Assembly (NCBI GenBank): GCA_959347315.1
Contig: OY365809.1
Span: 43,698,568-43,762,567, forward strand
DNA from: Bimastos eiseni
Taxonomy: Eukaryota; Annelida; Clitellata; Crassiclitellata; Lumbricidae
Length of the DNA: 64,000 nt
Direction: 5' to 3'
How positions within the stretch are numbered: position 1 is the stretch's first letter; each line of letters begins with the position of its first letter. Shown here piece by piece: positions 46,646-58,187 of this stretch. The notes beneath the pieces were generated by a model. The model was given only the letters and a program-made list of their open reading frames with translations. It was not told the DNA's origin and did not search any database. Both the position numbers and the translations under genes were made by a program.

Positions 46646-47072
46646 ATTTTGGTAATTTATCGTTTTAGCGTCCCAGATTACGACCACTGTCACGTCGTAA
46701 TTTAACAGAAGCCGGATTGATGAAACGAATCATGCCGATGTAGAAGCTCTGGATGTGATGAAAAGAATCATGCATAAATAGAAGTTGGATGTGATGAAAA
46801 GACTACTACTTAAGTAGAAGCTGGATGTGTTGAAAAAATTCTGTTTAAATGCATGCGAGCTGGATTGGTGAACATAATTATGTTTAAACGGAAGTTGGAT
46901 GTGATGAAAAGAATCGTGTCTAAATGGAAGCTGAATTGATGAAAAGTATTATATTTATGTCACAACAGGCAAACATGCACACAGCCGCCATAATCAGGTG
47001 CAATGAATTTATGACGATAAAACGATATAGTTGATAAATTTGGGATGCTAAAATTATAAATTAGAGCAATTT
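46646..47072. mobile_element. inverted-repeat element carrying seven 36-bp tandem repeats
   Basis: The left arm (about 46646-46706) includes TAATTTATCGTTTTAGCGTCCCA. The right arm (about 47004-47065) reads in reverse complement TAATTTATAATTTTAGCATCCCA and continues to match for about 60 bases. Between them seven degenerate units of GAAGCTGGATGTGATGAAAA plus GAATCATGTTTAAATG start at about 46708, 46743, 46781, 46817, 46850, 46891 and 46927. There is no transposase. It resembles a MITE with an internal minisatellite. Confidence 0.7.
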
Positions 47073-47435
47073 TTTTATGAAATTGCATTTCGACATTAGG
47101 ATGTCCAGTGAAGACGTACGTACTACAACGGGACTGCAGTAAACATGGTGGCTCTAGGCATCATGAACATGAGTTCCACAGAGATCTGTTTGGCAAACAC
47201 TGTGCTTCATTAAGTCAGTGATAATTGATGACTAATTTGGGTAACTTTAGACTGTCTAAGGCCGATCGATTCTCCTTGCTTAGATTCTCCAAGCAAGTTA
47301 GTGATAATTGAGGAACGAAAACAACACAATGTCTTTGCAGAAGACACTGATTGCACAAGACACAAATTGCATAAATGTTTAATCAAGTAAGTGTTTGATG
47401 TTTATGTTACAAGAATATTCGTTAAATGTTTTGAT

Positions 47436-50400
47436 ATGGATGAAGTACGCTTTACTGGCAGAAATTCGGAGGATGTCTATAACGTTTGTTCTCGTGTTTG
47501 TGAACTGCAGGAGGCTGCTACTGTCTCACAGGAAGAATTAGTTTTCCAAGGTTTGTATTGATTGCATGCACCCTAGCACATCTTCCTCTATGTATTCTAA
47601 CGTAACCCGATGGCTTTTATGGTTATCTTAGCATCATGCCCATGACTTCATGCTTAATTGCAGTCTAACTTCTCGATCCAATAAGGTCAAATAGTCTAAG
47701 TGATAATGCATTGAGAAGACAGGTAAAAATCCGATTTTCAACTACTTTGCCTGATTTTGGTTTTATCAACCGAATTCTATACAAATGCCTCTATCCCTAC
47801 TGTAATTCCTATTCCTAACTTTCTCACTATTCTCTTTCAGCTCCATGGACTTCTGTTCTGTAATTGATTATTATGATTATTTTTTTATTTTATGTTGCTT
47901 AATCGTTATATAAATTATTACTCAGCTAGTTTTCCCTGATGAGTGGGTATCTTGAAGAGCGCCATATCATAGTTTGATTGATTGATGGATGGATTAATCA
48001 ATCAATTTATTAAATTATTGATTGATTGCTTGAACTATTGACTGGACTATTGATTGATTGAGTGATTGATTGATTGATTGGTTGGTAGGTTGATTGGTTG
48101 ATTGATTGATCAATTGATTTAGATATTCCTCATTCTGCTAAGTCATCTTCAGTAGCTGAATTGAATGATGGAAAGAACGTCCAGACCCACACCTTCACAA
48201 ATTTTCCGAATCCTGAGGACTCGGACGAAGATGACAAGGCTGACGTGAGTTCTCTCTCTGTCTAGGCCAGGACAGGAGGTCTTTTATCTTTACTGTGTCA
48301 AGGCCAAGCTGAGTGATTTATATTTACCCTATCTAGGTCAAGGTGAATAATATCAGTTTGACCCATTTAGGCTGATGTTAGTAATTTTAATTTAGCCTAT
48401 CGTGGCCAAGATGAGTTGTTTCTATTTAGGCCAAGGTTAGTAATTGTAATTTACCTGGTTAGGCTAAGGTGATTAATAGAGCAGTACCGATATCACTTTT
48501 TGAAGATTATGCCGATACCGATTGTTGCGATTATTCCATTGCCAATACCGATTATATATCCAATTATTTTATTGATTATTTCATTGTGTTTCCCAAGATG
48601 TTTGGTGCTGAAAGATAGACCTACTGCTACCACCTATTGTTGTGATACAAGCAAAACACTTGCTCCGTAGGAGACGTTTACATGTATATGGAGACTATTC
48701 CTAGGCAGGCACTTCCGATTAGTCAACCCGCCCGCCGTCGATCTCGCATGACGGAGGAGAGAAAAGAGATATCTATGTAACTTTGCACCTTCTAATAAAC
48801 ATGGCAATGATGCCATTCCCTCCCCATACAGGCCACTTACAACGTGCCACTTTGGCCTAAAATACTGGCCAGCAGAGATGAGATCTCTGTGCCCAGGGTA
48901 ATTAAGCAGACTCACTCTGCATAACAGCTTTCCCACAATTAATAGGCCTAATAGCACAATGTCTACTTTATCGGTGGTCTGTAGCCATACGCTATGGGAA
49001 TGAAACGGAATGCTGTCCTTCACAGACCCAATGATGTTGCTGTCGTAATTTCAGTCTTAGAGACTGAAAATAATATTATGAAATAAATTTTTTTAATATT
49101 GGCGCCGATTATCTTACTGATATCCGATACCGCCGATGTCGGATATAATCTCTATAATCGACGCCGATTATGAGTGCTGCCGATGTATTGGTACAGCTCT
49201 AGTGATTAGTTTTGGTTTGACCTATTTAGGCCAAGGTTAGCATTTTTTGCCCTATCTAGTCATAAGTTAGTTGTTTCTGTTTGACTTATATAAGCAAAGG
49301 TTAGTATTTTATTTTGCAGTATCTAGTCCAAGGTGATTAGTTTCTGTTAAAACTACTGAGGCCATGGTGAGTATTTTGCATTTATTACTCTTTCTTAACC
49401 AGCATGGAGTAGTTACAAAGCAATGGTTAATCAGTATGGTGCATAAAGCTTGAGTGCATCAACAGATTCACGAAGTGGATTTAGGATAAAAGTTCATTGG
49501 ATTATGAAGTGAAAAACTGATGCCAACGTATAATGAGTACATTTATTTTGGAAAGGAAAGGAGATGGAGGTTAAGTGATTTCTGCTTGTTTTCCCTGATT
49601 ACTGCTACTATCAGCCTTTGCAAAATCCTATTGTTGAATTTAATAATGTTTAAATTAATGATAGTAACTATTATCTAATTTGATATATCCTTGTTATTTC
49701 TTTGCAGTTGCTCGAGGGAAAGAAGAAGGCTCCGTCGTTCTGGACCTTCGAGTACTACCAGACGTTCTTTGACGTCGACTCCAGGCAGGTTCTTGACCGC
49801 ATCCTCTGGTCCATGTATCCGAACCCAAACACTAACTATCTACAGACGAAGATTCGACCAAATCCAGATCTCTACGGTAAACCATTTATATGCAGTTCTC
49901 TGTTTCTACATATTAAACTCTTTACTTTGGTATGCATGCATGTATGTGTGTGCCCTGACATGCATATATACAAGCGGGCATTCACAATTCTTGCACTACC
50001 CTATCGAAACAATTTGCCCAGAGACTCTGAACATCCATGGCTTCTGTCAGCTGTCATTGGGAATTTGTTGGTTGGTTCCATGTCTGTGTGTGGGCCCACC
50101 ATTGGTGCTCCTTTCAGCCTACTGTGCAAAGTTTTGCTAACAGACATATTTCACTCATTCACTGTGACATTTGACATCATTTAGGCTAGTGCAGAGAGCG
50201 CCTCTGAGTAGATATCTGGACGGGGTGCTATATAAGTGCTTGGTTACATTACATTGCACGTATACAGGTGAGCCTGTTTTTCTCCACCTTTAAGGTTGTA
50301 GCTGGCTAACATTACTCTTGTATCGTATTTTTAGATTTATATAGCGCCTTTCACAAAATAACTGTTCAGCGGCGCTCTTAACATGGAAATCCTGGGGAAA

Positions 50401-53400
50401 AGGAACACGTTTTAAGAGCGAGAATTAAGCCGATGGAGAGAAGCCAATCATTCGTTTAGCCCTTAGTGATTGAGGAAGGTCATTCCAGGTATTGTGAGGT
50501 ACTTAGAGGCCTTGCAGAGATGGTACTACTTGTACTCTAGCGATGCCAGTCTCAAGATCAGAGAAATGAGGAGGGCGATGCTAATGATCTTTGTTGTCTG
50601 ACAGTAGCTAATAGCGAGGGCTTCAAATCCCCAGGATTTTTTCCCCAAAGATTTCTGCTCCACCTGCAGTCCCTAGTGAAGGAGAGGACTGACCAAAGCA
50701 TCCTTATATTCCGAGGCTAAGTAAATCGAAGTCACTGATGCTTCATACTCATGGCTGAGTATCTCTCGCTAGCTTACCTTACCTGTTCTTTGTGTTCTTC
50801 AATTGGTACGTATATGATTGATGCATGATCGTTGATGTACGATAGGTCCATTTTGGATCTGCACGACCCTTGTGTTCAGTATGGCCATCGCAGGCAACCT
50901 GGCCAACTACCTTTACGATCACAGCACTGGGGCGACTCACAACTGGATATACGACTTCCACAAAGGTAGGATGGAAAAATGACATTATTAACCAAATGTT
51001 ATGTATCCACTTTGTAGCCCTTCATAAACCATTGTTATGTAACCTCTTCATAAACCGTTGTTGTGTAACCTCTTCATAAACCGTTGTTGTGTAACCTCTT
51101 CATTGTTATGGTCAATTCGCTACTGATCACAGACCTCTACCTAGAGTCCAAAGAAATTGAAAGGAATCTGATTGAAGCAGCAAAAGGACAGACAAACAGA
51201 GTAGTCGATTCCTATGGAACAGAGATCTGGAACAGTTTTTGTGCACAATCTATTTAATACAATAGAGCTGTGATATGACAATGCCCACCTTAAATAGTTG
51301 AGAGGCCCATACGTTATTGCCAATATTAGTGAATGTGCTGTTGGATGGAGATGAAATATGCACTGTTGTCTCTAAGTTACAGAAAGAATTTGAGATAAAT
51401 TATTTATTGAAAAGTTTGTTATGTTCTCATTTCTTGCAGTGACTCTGGCTTCGGCTGCCATCTTTGTTTACTGGTGGCTGATGCCTACCCTGCTCTATGG
51501 TCTGCTTTGGTGGCGAGGCAACCAGGCGGGATACCTCTTCACGGAGATCATCTGTATCTATGGCTACTCACTCGCCATCTACATACCAATATCAGTAAAT
51601 GTTACTTTGAGACGGCTTCCTGGGGATCACGACGTTAGATGCAGCTTTTCTTACATGATTAATCGTCATTCATTTGGAGCAGAGATTTAAGACATTTTTG
51701 TAATGACGGGCCAGTAGCAATATTTTCCAGCAAGTGGCGGGCAGAAGTGCAGAAGACGCATGAGGAAAATGTGTGACGAATCTCAGGGGGAGTCACACAA
51801 ACAGTTGAATAATGCTTTGAAAACATCATTCTGATATGTATTATCAATTACAAACATCACAGAAAATTCATAAAGCCTTCAAATGACAAATTTGACCTTT
51901 TATTCTCAACTGCATTGTCTTTAGACAAGGCTCCGCGGGCCGGAAATATATTGTCGGTGGGTCATAAATGATCCGCAGGTCAGCTTTTTGACACCTCTGA
52001 TTTAGGGCATTGTTTTAAGCCTCTCCAGAAAACCTGTTGAGGTGCTCCCAGCTCTGCCCCTGTTGAAGAGAGTGTTTGCAAGAATCCCTAATTAAGACAA
52101 TGCTTACATTGTATGGATGGCTTTGGTAGATGGATGGTCCAACCACCAAACAAGGGCAATGCGATTGGGGGTGGTGTAGCAGTGGAAGAACCTATGAGTC
52201 GGCTAGGAATAACTTTGTCCTGTCACGTTTGACCTGTTGTGAACTCTGGCCTCCTATAAATAAAGTCTTGTCGTCTTTACCTAGTTCCCATTACGATCTC
52301 TTACTGACACTGGTTCCCTTGTTTTGCTTCAGATTCTCTGGGTGTTTCCATGGTACTGGTTGCAGTGGCTGCTTGTGATGCTGGGGATGGCATTGTCTGG
52401 GACGGTCCTTGTCTTCACTCTCTGGCCATCCATCAGACACGACAAAAAACAGGTTAACAGGTTGCCATGGTGATCGAAGGTTCCTCAGGAACCATAATAT
52501 TTTGTCATATTTAGTCCAGTGCAATAGCCTAGTGGTCAGTGTGTTGGAGCTACCTACCAAGAGGTAAAATGCCTGCTCTGATAGATTATTGTTATCATTA
52601 TTAATTAGACGTATAATGTAATGGGTCACTTGCATGGCTGCCAAAGGTAAAATTTGACTCCTGTAATAACTTCAATTAACTTATCATCATTCCTAGCCAA
52701 CTCACTTACAATGAGCACACTGACTTTACTCAGTCTTTGGGAAGATCAAATGGTGAGGGAGAGGGCTGGCCATCTGCCCTCACGTACTGGGAATAGGAAG
52801 ATCTGAAGTGACTAACACTTCATAGCCATGACTGCCTCTGGGCTAGCACTCTAGGCTGCTGTTCTTCTTGTTAGCCATATACTTGGCCTAAGTTTACAAA
52901 AGCAGACTGAAGACCGATAAAGGGTTTCACAGAAAAGTTTCAGTGTGAACAATGTTTCTGTCACAATTTTCTATGATCGGTCAAGTGTTTGTACCTACAA
53001 CAGAATCTGTTTAGTTTTGGACGGGAGTTCTGCCAAAAAAGTTAAGATCAAAAAGTACCCCAGCCAAAAAGGATTTGGAAACACTGTCTTAGAAGTAAAG
53101 AGCTTGATGATGCAGGTATTAAAATTGTCTAAAAACATCGGTGAAGGATAAACTTAACGGATGGTTTTGTCGTAGGTATCGTTTGGTGCTATGGCAGCCG
53201 TCATGTTGATGCATGGACTTCTGGCAGTCGGATTCATGGTACGTGGCAACTATCAGAAACTGGAAGCGTGGTTGTGATTAGAATCTGTTTTCTGTTGCCT
53301 TGATCGGTTAATTATTGAATGCTTTGAAATTCAAATTTATTTATGACAACGACTGTTAGTGCTGTTCTACACTTATCTATGTGAATAGGGTTTCAGTGAG

Positions 53401-53964
53401 TAGTATCCTGAAAGGCCCAAGTTTATATCTTGCCCATCCTGAAAACCACCCCCACTCTAGCCGATTATAAATAGGGCAGCTTCTGGCCAATAACACACTT
53501 ACGAGCCTGTTTGCCCTTTGCTTTGGAATGATATCCCCTCTTCGACATGCTCTTTGATTTTAACTGCAGGTGCTTCTGTTTCTGCCTTGTATTCTTAAGA
53601 GTTTTCTCTTCATGCTGGGCTTTTCGCACTTGGAGCGCCTCTGATCAGGTTGTACGGAGAGAGGCGAAATTTGTAAATGCCATTCAACAAGAGACTCCTA
53701 GGACATCACTGAGAACTGTAAATTAATATACGTCATTATCCCCCCCATTCTTCCAACTCCTTTTGTAGATGCCACTGTGTCAAGGTATACTGTCATTGTC
53801 TATGTTTTTTCCAGTTGTTCTTTTTCCACGGTTCAGTCGATACGAGTGTTTTAACAACAACTGCGTATGACAACTCCACATCAGCCATCACGACCTCCAC
53901 TTCACTTCCGAGTCCTACTCCAACCATTTTCACCATCTCATCCGGTACAACGCTGTCTCACTAG
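47436..53964 (+). CDS. YIPF1/2: YIPF1/YIPF2 family Golgi membrane protein, eight exons
   Basis: Exons joined in phase: 47436-47550, 48123-48244, 49708-49876, 50846-50965, 51440-51594, 52333-52452, 53176-53238, 53815-53964, with GT-AG introns; 337 residues. Motifs are those of human YIPF1/2 as I remember them: PSFWTFEYYQTFFDVDSRQV, RxNPDLYGPFWICTTLVF, EIICIYGYSLAIYIP, ILWVFPWYWLQW, FTLWPSIRHD and LMHGLLAVGF. The acidic N-terminal cytosolic segment (PNPEDSDEDDKAD) precedes a Yip1 domain with about five TM helices (exons 4-8), and a Ser/Thr-rich lumenal tail ends the protein. Yip1-domain proteins act in Golgi structure and vesicle traffic with Rab GTPases. The start is uncertain: a polypyrimidine tract and CTGCAG lie just before GAG 47511, so the first ATG may sit in an upstream exon instead. 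Introns carry two hAT elements, a LINE tail, SINEs and minisatellites. Confidence 0.9.
47985..48118. repeat. (TGAT)n array abutting the exon 2 splice acceptor
   Basis: TGATTGAT units with TTGG and CAAT variants run to within a few bases of the acceptor TTTAG (48118-48122). Every unit contains TTGAT, a fair match to the branch-point consensus yTRAy. Confidence 0.8.
48255..49380. repeat. intron 2 minisatellite of ~40-46-bp donor-like units, split by a hAT element
   Basis: Units read roughly TTTGACCTATCTAGGCCAAG then GTGAGTAATTTCTG. Recognisable CAAGGT(G/T)A-type cores lie at about 48329, 48433, 48464, 49231, 49296, 49329 and 49368. The array resumes on the far side of the hAT insertion (48477-49201). 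Confidence 0.7.
48477..49201. mobile_element. hAT-type element, 725 bp, in YIPF intron 2
   Basis: The ends TAGAGCAGTACCGATA and TATTGGTACAGCTCTA are inverted (14 of 16). They are flanked by an 8-bp duplication, GTGATTAA (48469-48476) and GTGATTAG (49202-49209). CCGATTA-like subterminal motifs occur near both ends. The 130-codon reverse frame inside shows no transposase motif, so the element is non-autonomous or decayed. Confidence 0.85.
50019..50260 (+). mobile_element. SINE-like element in YIPF intron 3
   Basis: It matches 24402-24504 in its first ~105 bases. It ends with AGCGCCTCTGAGTAGATATC and GGTGCTATATAAGTGCTTGG plus TTACATTACATT. The 3' end resembles the LINE tails here, as expected of a SINE mobilised by that LINE. 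Confidence 0.65.
50335..50515 (-). mobile_element. LINE 3' tail, minus orientation, in YIPF intron 3
   Basis: The reverse frame reads NTWNDLPQSLRAKRMIGFSP before a stop, then TTCCTTTTCCCCAGGA and GGCGCTATATAAATCTAAAA. It is clearly the same family as 61150-61395. Confidence 0.7.
50530..50615 (+). repeat. dispersed repeat family A copy in YIPF intron 3
   Basis: ACTCTAGCGATGCCAGTCTC, then GAGGAGGGCGATGCTAATGA and TTGTTGTCTGACAG. The 3' end is lost. Confidence 0.7.
50995..51108. repeat. 26-bp tandem repeat in YIPF intron 4
   Basis: About four copies of TAACCTCTTCATAAACCGTT plus GTTGTG, the first two diverged and the last nearly identical. Confidence 0.85.
51680..51999. mobile_element. non-autonomous hAT element, copy 2, in YIPF intron 5
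   Basis: It is homologous to 12910-13219 along its length (GGGCCAGTA(T/G)CAATATTTTC, GCATGAGGAAAATG, TGTCTT(C/T)AG). The right end TTTGACACCTCTG is intact and the left end is eroded (CAGAGATTTAAGACA). Flanks ATTTGGAG (51672-51679) and ATTTAGGG (52000-52007) agree at 6 of 8. Confidence 0.8.
52500..52860 (+). mobile_element. tRNA-derived SINE in YIPF intron 6
   Basis: AATAGCCTAGTGGTCAGTGT is an A-box-like head. A later ATTTGACTCCTGTAATAA is shared with 25680 (GTTCGACTCCTGTAATA), and a GGGAGAGGGCTGGCCATCTG body is shared with 36860 (reverse). A related piece occurs at about 50640-50780. Confidence 0.55.
53560..53700 (+). mobile_element. possible LINE tail relic in YIPF intron 7
   Basis: CATGCTGGGCTTTTCGCACTTGGAGCGCCTCTGATCAGG followed by AAATTTGTAAATG resembles the shared 3' tail. 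Strongly diverged. Confidence 0.35.
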
Positions 53965-54036
53965 ACGAATTCCCGCAAATATTCGACAACATCGAACAAT
54001 GATGAAGCATCGCAGGAGGAAGTGATGTTGCTAAAA

Positions 54037-54402
54037 GTAGGGTTGTGCCGAATAGGTGATTTTTACTATTCGGGCGAATACGAATAATTTGATCAACTAT
54101 TTGACCGAATACGAATATTGTTCAAAATAGATCTACGAACAGCATTCGCTTATCCATCACTGAACTAACCAACTGTTATTTGAATTTAATGTATAATTTT
54201 AGCTTATAGGTTTTACTAACAATTGACCTGATCAAGTCTCAAACACTGAACGTTAACATTCAGTCGCTGTACACAAAGAATGAAACTACAGCGGTCCAGG
54301 CAGTAGGCAATCATATTCGATCCGACCGTTACTATTCGGGCAAGTACCGAATAGCTGTTTGACCCACTATTCGGCTCCGAAGCTAATGTTCCGTGCAGCC
54401 CT
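54037..54402. mobile_element. hAT-type element, 366 bp, downstream of YIPF
   Basis: The left end is (GT)AGGGTTGTGCCGAATA and the right end GTTCCGTGCAGCCCT. They are flanked by a perfect 8-bp duplication, TGCTAAAA (54029-54036 and 54403-54410). CGAATA motifs cluster near both ends. No transposase. Confidence 0.8.
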
Positions 54403-54624
54403 TGCTAAAATGGAGACATTCAAAGTTCATTTATATAACTGGGGTTGGAGACTCGTAGGCTTGTCGTCATAATTACGATAAATTCTAGTGAGAATTTAAA
54501 GTTAAAAATAGATAGGCTTTATAGGTTCAGATGTGAATAGTCTATGCAGAGCATTCCTTAAATGTTTCTGATTCTTCAGTTGGCCTCTCATAGGATGCAC
54601 CTTTGATCTGTGCGATTGTTCCAT

Positions 54625-54680
54625 TCCAGCGCCTTTGTGAAGGGTTTAAATTGCTATATAAATGTTCACTTATGTACACT
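54625..54680 (+). mobile_element. LINE/SINE 3'-end fragment
   Basis: TTCCAGCGCCTTTGTGAAGG then TTGCTATATAAATGTTCACT. Confidence 0.45.
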
Positions 54681-55555
54681 GATGCATGCATAGTGCATGC
54701 ATACAAACTATGTGTACATAAGTATGTAAGAATGTTCTTTATTGGTCAAATGCTGGTCGGCAGTGGTCGCACTGTAGTGTACATACATTAATAAACACTG
54801 TTAACAGGTAGGTGGCTTCATAACAATAAGGTTTTGAGCAGCAGGCTGTCGACTGGGGGGCTTGTACAGTCATGGGAACGGTGGGAGTGCTGGATGGGTT
54901 TGGTTGGGGCCAATGTTCCCTCAATTTTTTTTAAAATAGTGTGTGCAAGAAATTTTTTTTTAACTTTTTATAACTGGTTCACACTTTTGTGCACAGAGCC
55001 GATCTGAATACGATGATAGTTAAATTAAGACCGTATCTATGTTTATGCGTTCTGATAATTAAAAGTCTCTTGTCTAAAGATAAATAAAGAGACATTATCA
55101 GCAAATGAACCAAAGTTTGTGGAATAAGTTGGGTCAGCTTGGAGTCTCGAAATATGTAGCTTCGTAAAAAGAAATTGTCACTCGCTATTTGTGGAAAAAT
55201 TACTCGTTTTACCCGAACTAAATTCTTGTGTGCTCCGGCTCCACGGCCTGTGTACATGCGCACAGCTTAAATGGAACATTGGTTGGGTATAGTAGTTGGT
55301 GCATGATGCTTCCTAAGTACATTTCACACACTCACATATGCATACAAACACACATATATACTTACACATGTACATATTGCATAAATACCATGTAACTTTT
55401 CCAAGCAAATTGTCTAGATTTTACCATACAATGATAATGGAATGGAACTGTATTGATGAACAATGTGCATTGGATTAAGAACTGGTTTCGGTTTGCAAGT
55501 TAAGAACTGGTTTTGGTTTGCATGCATTAATTAATATTAAACAAACTGTATTCTG

Positions 55556-55800
55556 TTCCAGTGGTTAGATATCTGGGCCATCAACCTACAGGTCAAGAGT
55601 TCAAAGCCCTGCTAGGACAGACATTAAGCCATTCTAGGAATTCTGTTTCATCAATGCCCCATACTAGGCTTGGATATAAAATTGAGCGCATCGACCGTAC
55701 ATTCTTTATGGATGGATCAATCTGATGGATAAAAATGGGAGGAATGGTCGGCCATGTGACAAGGCTGAGAAAAGTTGCATCGGAGAATGTCAGTGGCACA
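55556..55800 (+). mobile_element. tRNA-derived SINE
   Basis: TTCCAGTGGTTAGATATCTG (A-box region) is followed, about 35 bases on, by AGAGTTCAAAGCCCTGC (B-box-like GTTCAAAGCC). The body includes GAATGGTCGGCCATGTGACA, reminiscent of the GGCTGGCCATCTG body of the other copies. Confidence 0.6.
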
Positions 55801-55869
55801 TCATTCTCTAGGCACCGCTGCTCTGTGTTGATCTGATGAACTTCCTCCTGTTGTTTATCCTCTTGTGTG

Positions 55870-56020
55870 CTAAGCGGGGAAGGGGCCAGGACAGTGACAG
55901 ATGAAGCAGGCGAGAGGAAGAGGAGGGGAACAGATAGAGACAGAGAGTTACAGACAGACAGAGACGCAATGACAGATACAGAGAGACAGAATTTAGTCTA
56001 AGAGATTGGGAAGAGGAAGA
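55870..56020. repeat. purine-rich GACAGA/GAGGAA array
   Basis: AGGGGAACAGATAGAGACAG and GACAGACAGAGA units, with purines on the + strand. From 56020 to 58140 I see no gene apart from the TESK promoter region. Confidence 0.6.
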
Positions 56021-58139
56021 GAGAAAACAGTTGTAGTAATGATCACTAAGAGTATTTTCCGCAGCTGTAACAAATCAATTGTATGCATAAACAGCGTGGA
56101 GTTGTTGAATTGAGGGCAACCCCATTAAATAAGCAACGGACGTATATAGAGCATCATGAGTATTCTGGCGGAGATGAATGTTCAATGTTGAGACGCCCAG
56201 GCTACACCAGAAAACATCGGAGAAATGTGGCAATTACGCAATTAGGCCCACGTCTTAACTATGCGTAGGCTGGTACCTAGCTCTCTGGTAGGCCCTGGGC
56301 GCCATTCAACTCCACAGATCCAAGCGGCCCTACGTGGATGAGCGCAGAGTCCGCAGACAAGCAAACAGGGCAACCTGTACCTTGAACGGATATGGGAACG
56401 CTTATGAAAGCGGTAAATGTCGGTTACGTAATCTTTTAACAGCTACCACTGATGTTAGCGTCGACCCTACCATCTAGAGCTCCGAGGGTGACAAATTGAC
56501 CGGCCCCCTATCGTAGATTAGTAATTGGAAATCAGCATATATTCACGAGCGCTATATCATATATCAGAGAGAGTTGTACATGAGCAGAGGGTCGTAAATC
56601 CCACCTTTGAACATAGGGAGGTGCAGTGACGATGTCACGATAGGGCCTACGCTAGGAAAACGCAGCATTTCAGCTACACCGGGCTATATCTGTAGCAGGA
56701 ACGACGATGATTGCTATGTAAACCTATCAAATTACTCCGCTTGGCCCATGTAAAAAAAACTATTAAGAAAATTGTACATTTAGGTAAAACGATCCTCAAA
56801 AATAACTGAGAATTCGGAACAATGATCGACAGTTAGTGTTCACATGAATATTGTTTAAAGGGGCCTAGATATGTAGACCTACACGCATTATACGCATCCA
56901 GTCCCAAATGGGAATTTTGGTCCCATAATTATGGGGCCAGTATTGTGTATATTTGGCAAAAACATTGGCATTGCTGGCAGAGTAAGTTTACACCTAAGAT
57001 TATGTATGTATAGGGATCGGCCTGCACGCATGAGTGTATACGCGCGTGCGTATAAATGTAGGCATAATGAAGCATGCATGACTTCTCGATTACAAATAAT
57101 TTTATAGCTTAAAATAACAACATTGCAACACGTGTCTCGAGTCCGCGCTGAAGTTGTTGTTACTGCCGCTGCTACTATTGAGCTATTAAGCTACTGAGCC
57201 TTGTTTTGACGCCTAGGTCTATTAATAGCAAACCAGTTCAAAAATAGATGGCCTATGTGCTAACCTCGAGATCGGCTCATTTCATGCCTTATGCGACTCG
57301 CGCTTTATAGTTATAATTACCTAATTACTCCTGGATAGTTCGTTCTAATGAGGTAAAATTAGTAACGGACATGTTATAAAGATGTGGATGTTATTAGCAG
57401 CCGAAAGAAACAGTTGTCTGGTGAGTAATTTTATTAGATGCTGTGCGTAATTCTCTTAAAATAGTTCCGGAGTTGGCGGGCACTTGTTTTCTTCCAGGCT
57501 AAAACTCTGCAGGGCTAGTGCAGAAATATTTACTCTAAATTCTAGGATCACAAATGTTCAATAATCGCTCTCTGCAAATTTGTAGTCGATTCTATTGACA
57601 TAGCTTTAACATTAAATCAAAAAAATTTCCATTTACTTTAATAGTTTTTTTCATATAAACGAGAAACAGCGTAGGCTACCTTAGGTAGCCAGAGATTAAT
57701 TGCGAAGTAAAGTATTATTAGACGTAGACCTCTAAGGATTCTTGAATTCGGAGGAATATCATAGATTGAGAAAATGACTTTAATATTGTTTGATGAGATA
57801 TTTATTGTTGTAAATTTTATTACAGGTTTGGTGCTTTATTTTTAATTTGTTTTCAAATTAGAGTTATAACTGGGTGTTAGTTTGTTTTCGTGGCGTCTCT
57901 CCAGGAAACACGGTACTGTTTGGAACGACCATTACTTGGCATGGGCCGAAGTTTCAAGATGTCCCATAAATAGAAGACGGTAGACAGCAAAGTTTTGTGG
58001 ACTTTGAGTTTGAAGCTGCGAAAAGTTTTAAACTTTTGTTGATGAACCCTAGGTTTAGTGTTTTTGATACTGGTTAGCAGTAAGTGTTAACCGACGTCAT
58101 TTTTGGTGGTTCCTGTCACTAATAAGTGCTTGAAACTTG

Positions 58140-58187
58140 CAAATTCTTCAGCGGTATCTCGCGATGGTCCTTAAGTCAATGGCTACG
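58140..58187 (+). promoter_or_regulatory. probable TESK first (leader) exon and promoter
   Basis: TCTCGCGA (58157-58164), the core of a CpG-promoter element bound by BANP in vertebrates, overlaps ATG 58164. A short frame MVLKSMAT ends exactly at a consensus donor, ACG|GTAAGT (58187/58188). It could be a leader exon with an upstream ORF. If spliced to CCCAG|AAG at 58639/58640 it would instead extend the kinase N-terminus in frame; splicing to TAAAG|GCT at 58580 would hit a stop. Confidence 0.45.

Noticed and set aside
48634..49023. 130-codon reverse frame inside the hAT element as transposase
   Set aside because: No hAT dimerisation or catalytic motif is visible; the element is too short for a transposase and the frame looks accidental.
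50995..51108. Regularly spaced repeats as a CRISPR-like array
   Set aside because: The 26-bp units are contiguous without spacers and the DNA is animal; this is a minisatellite.
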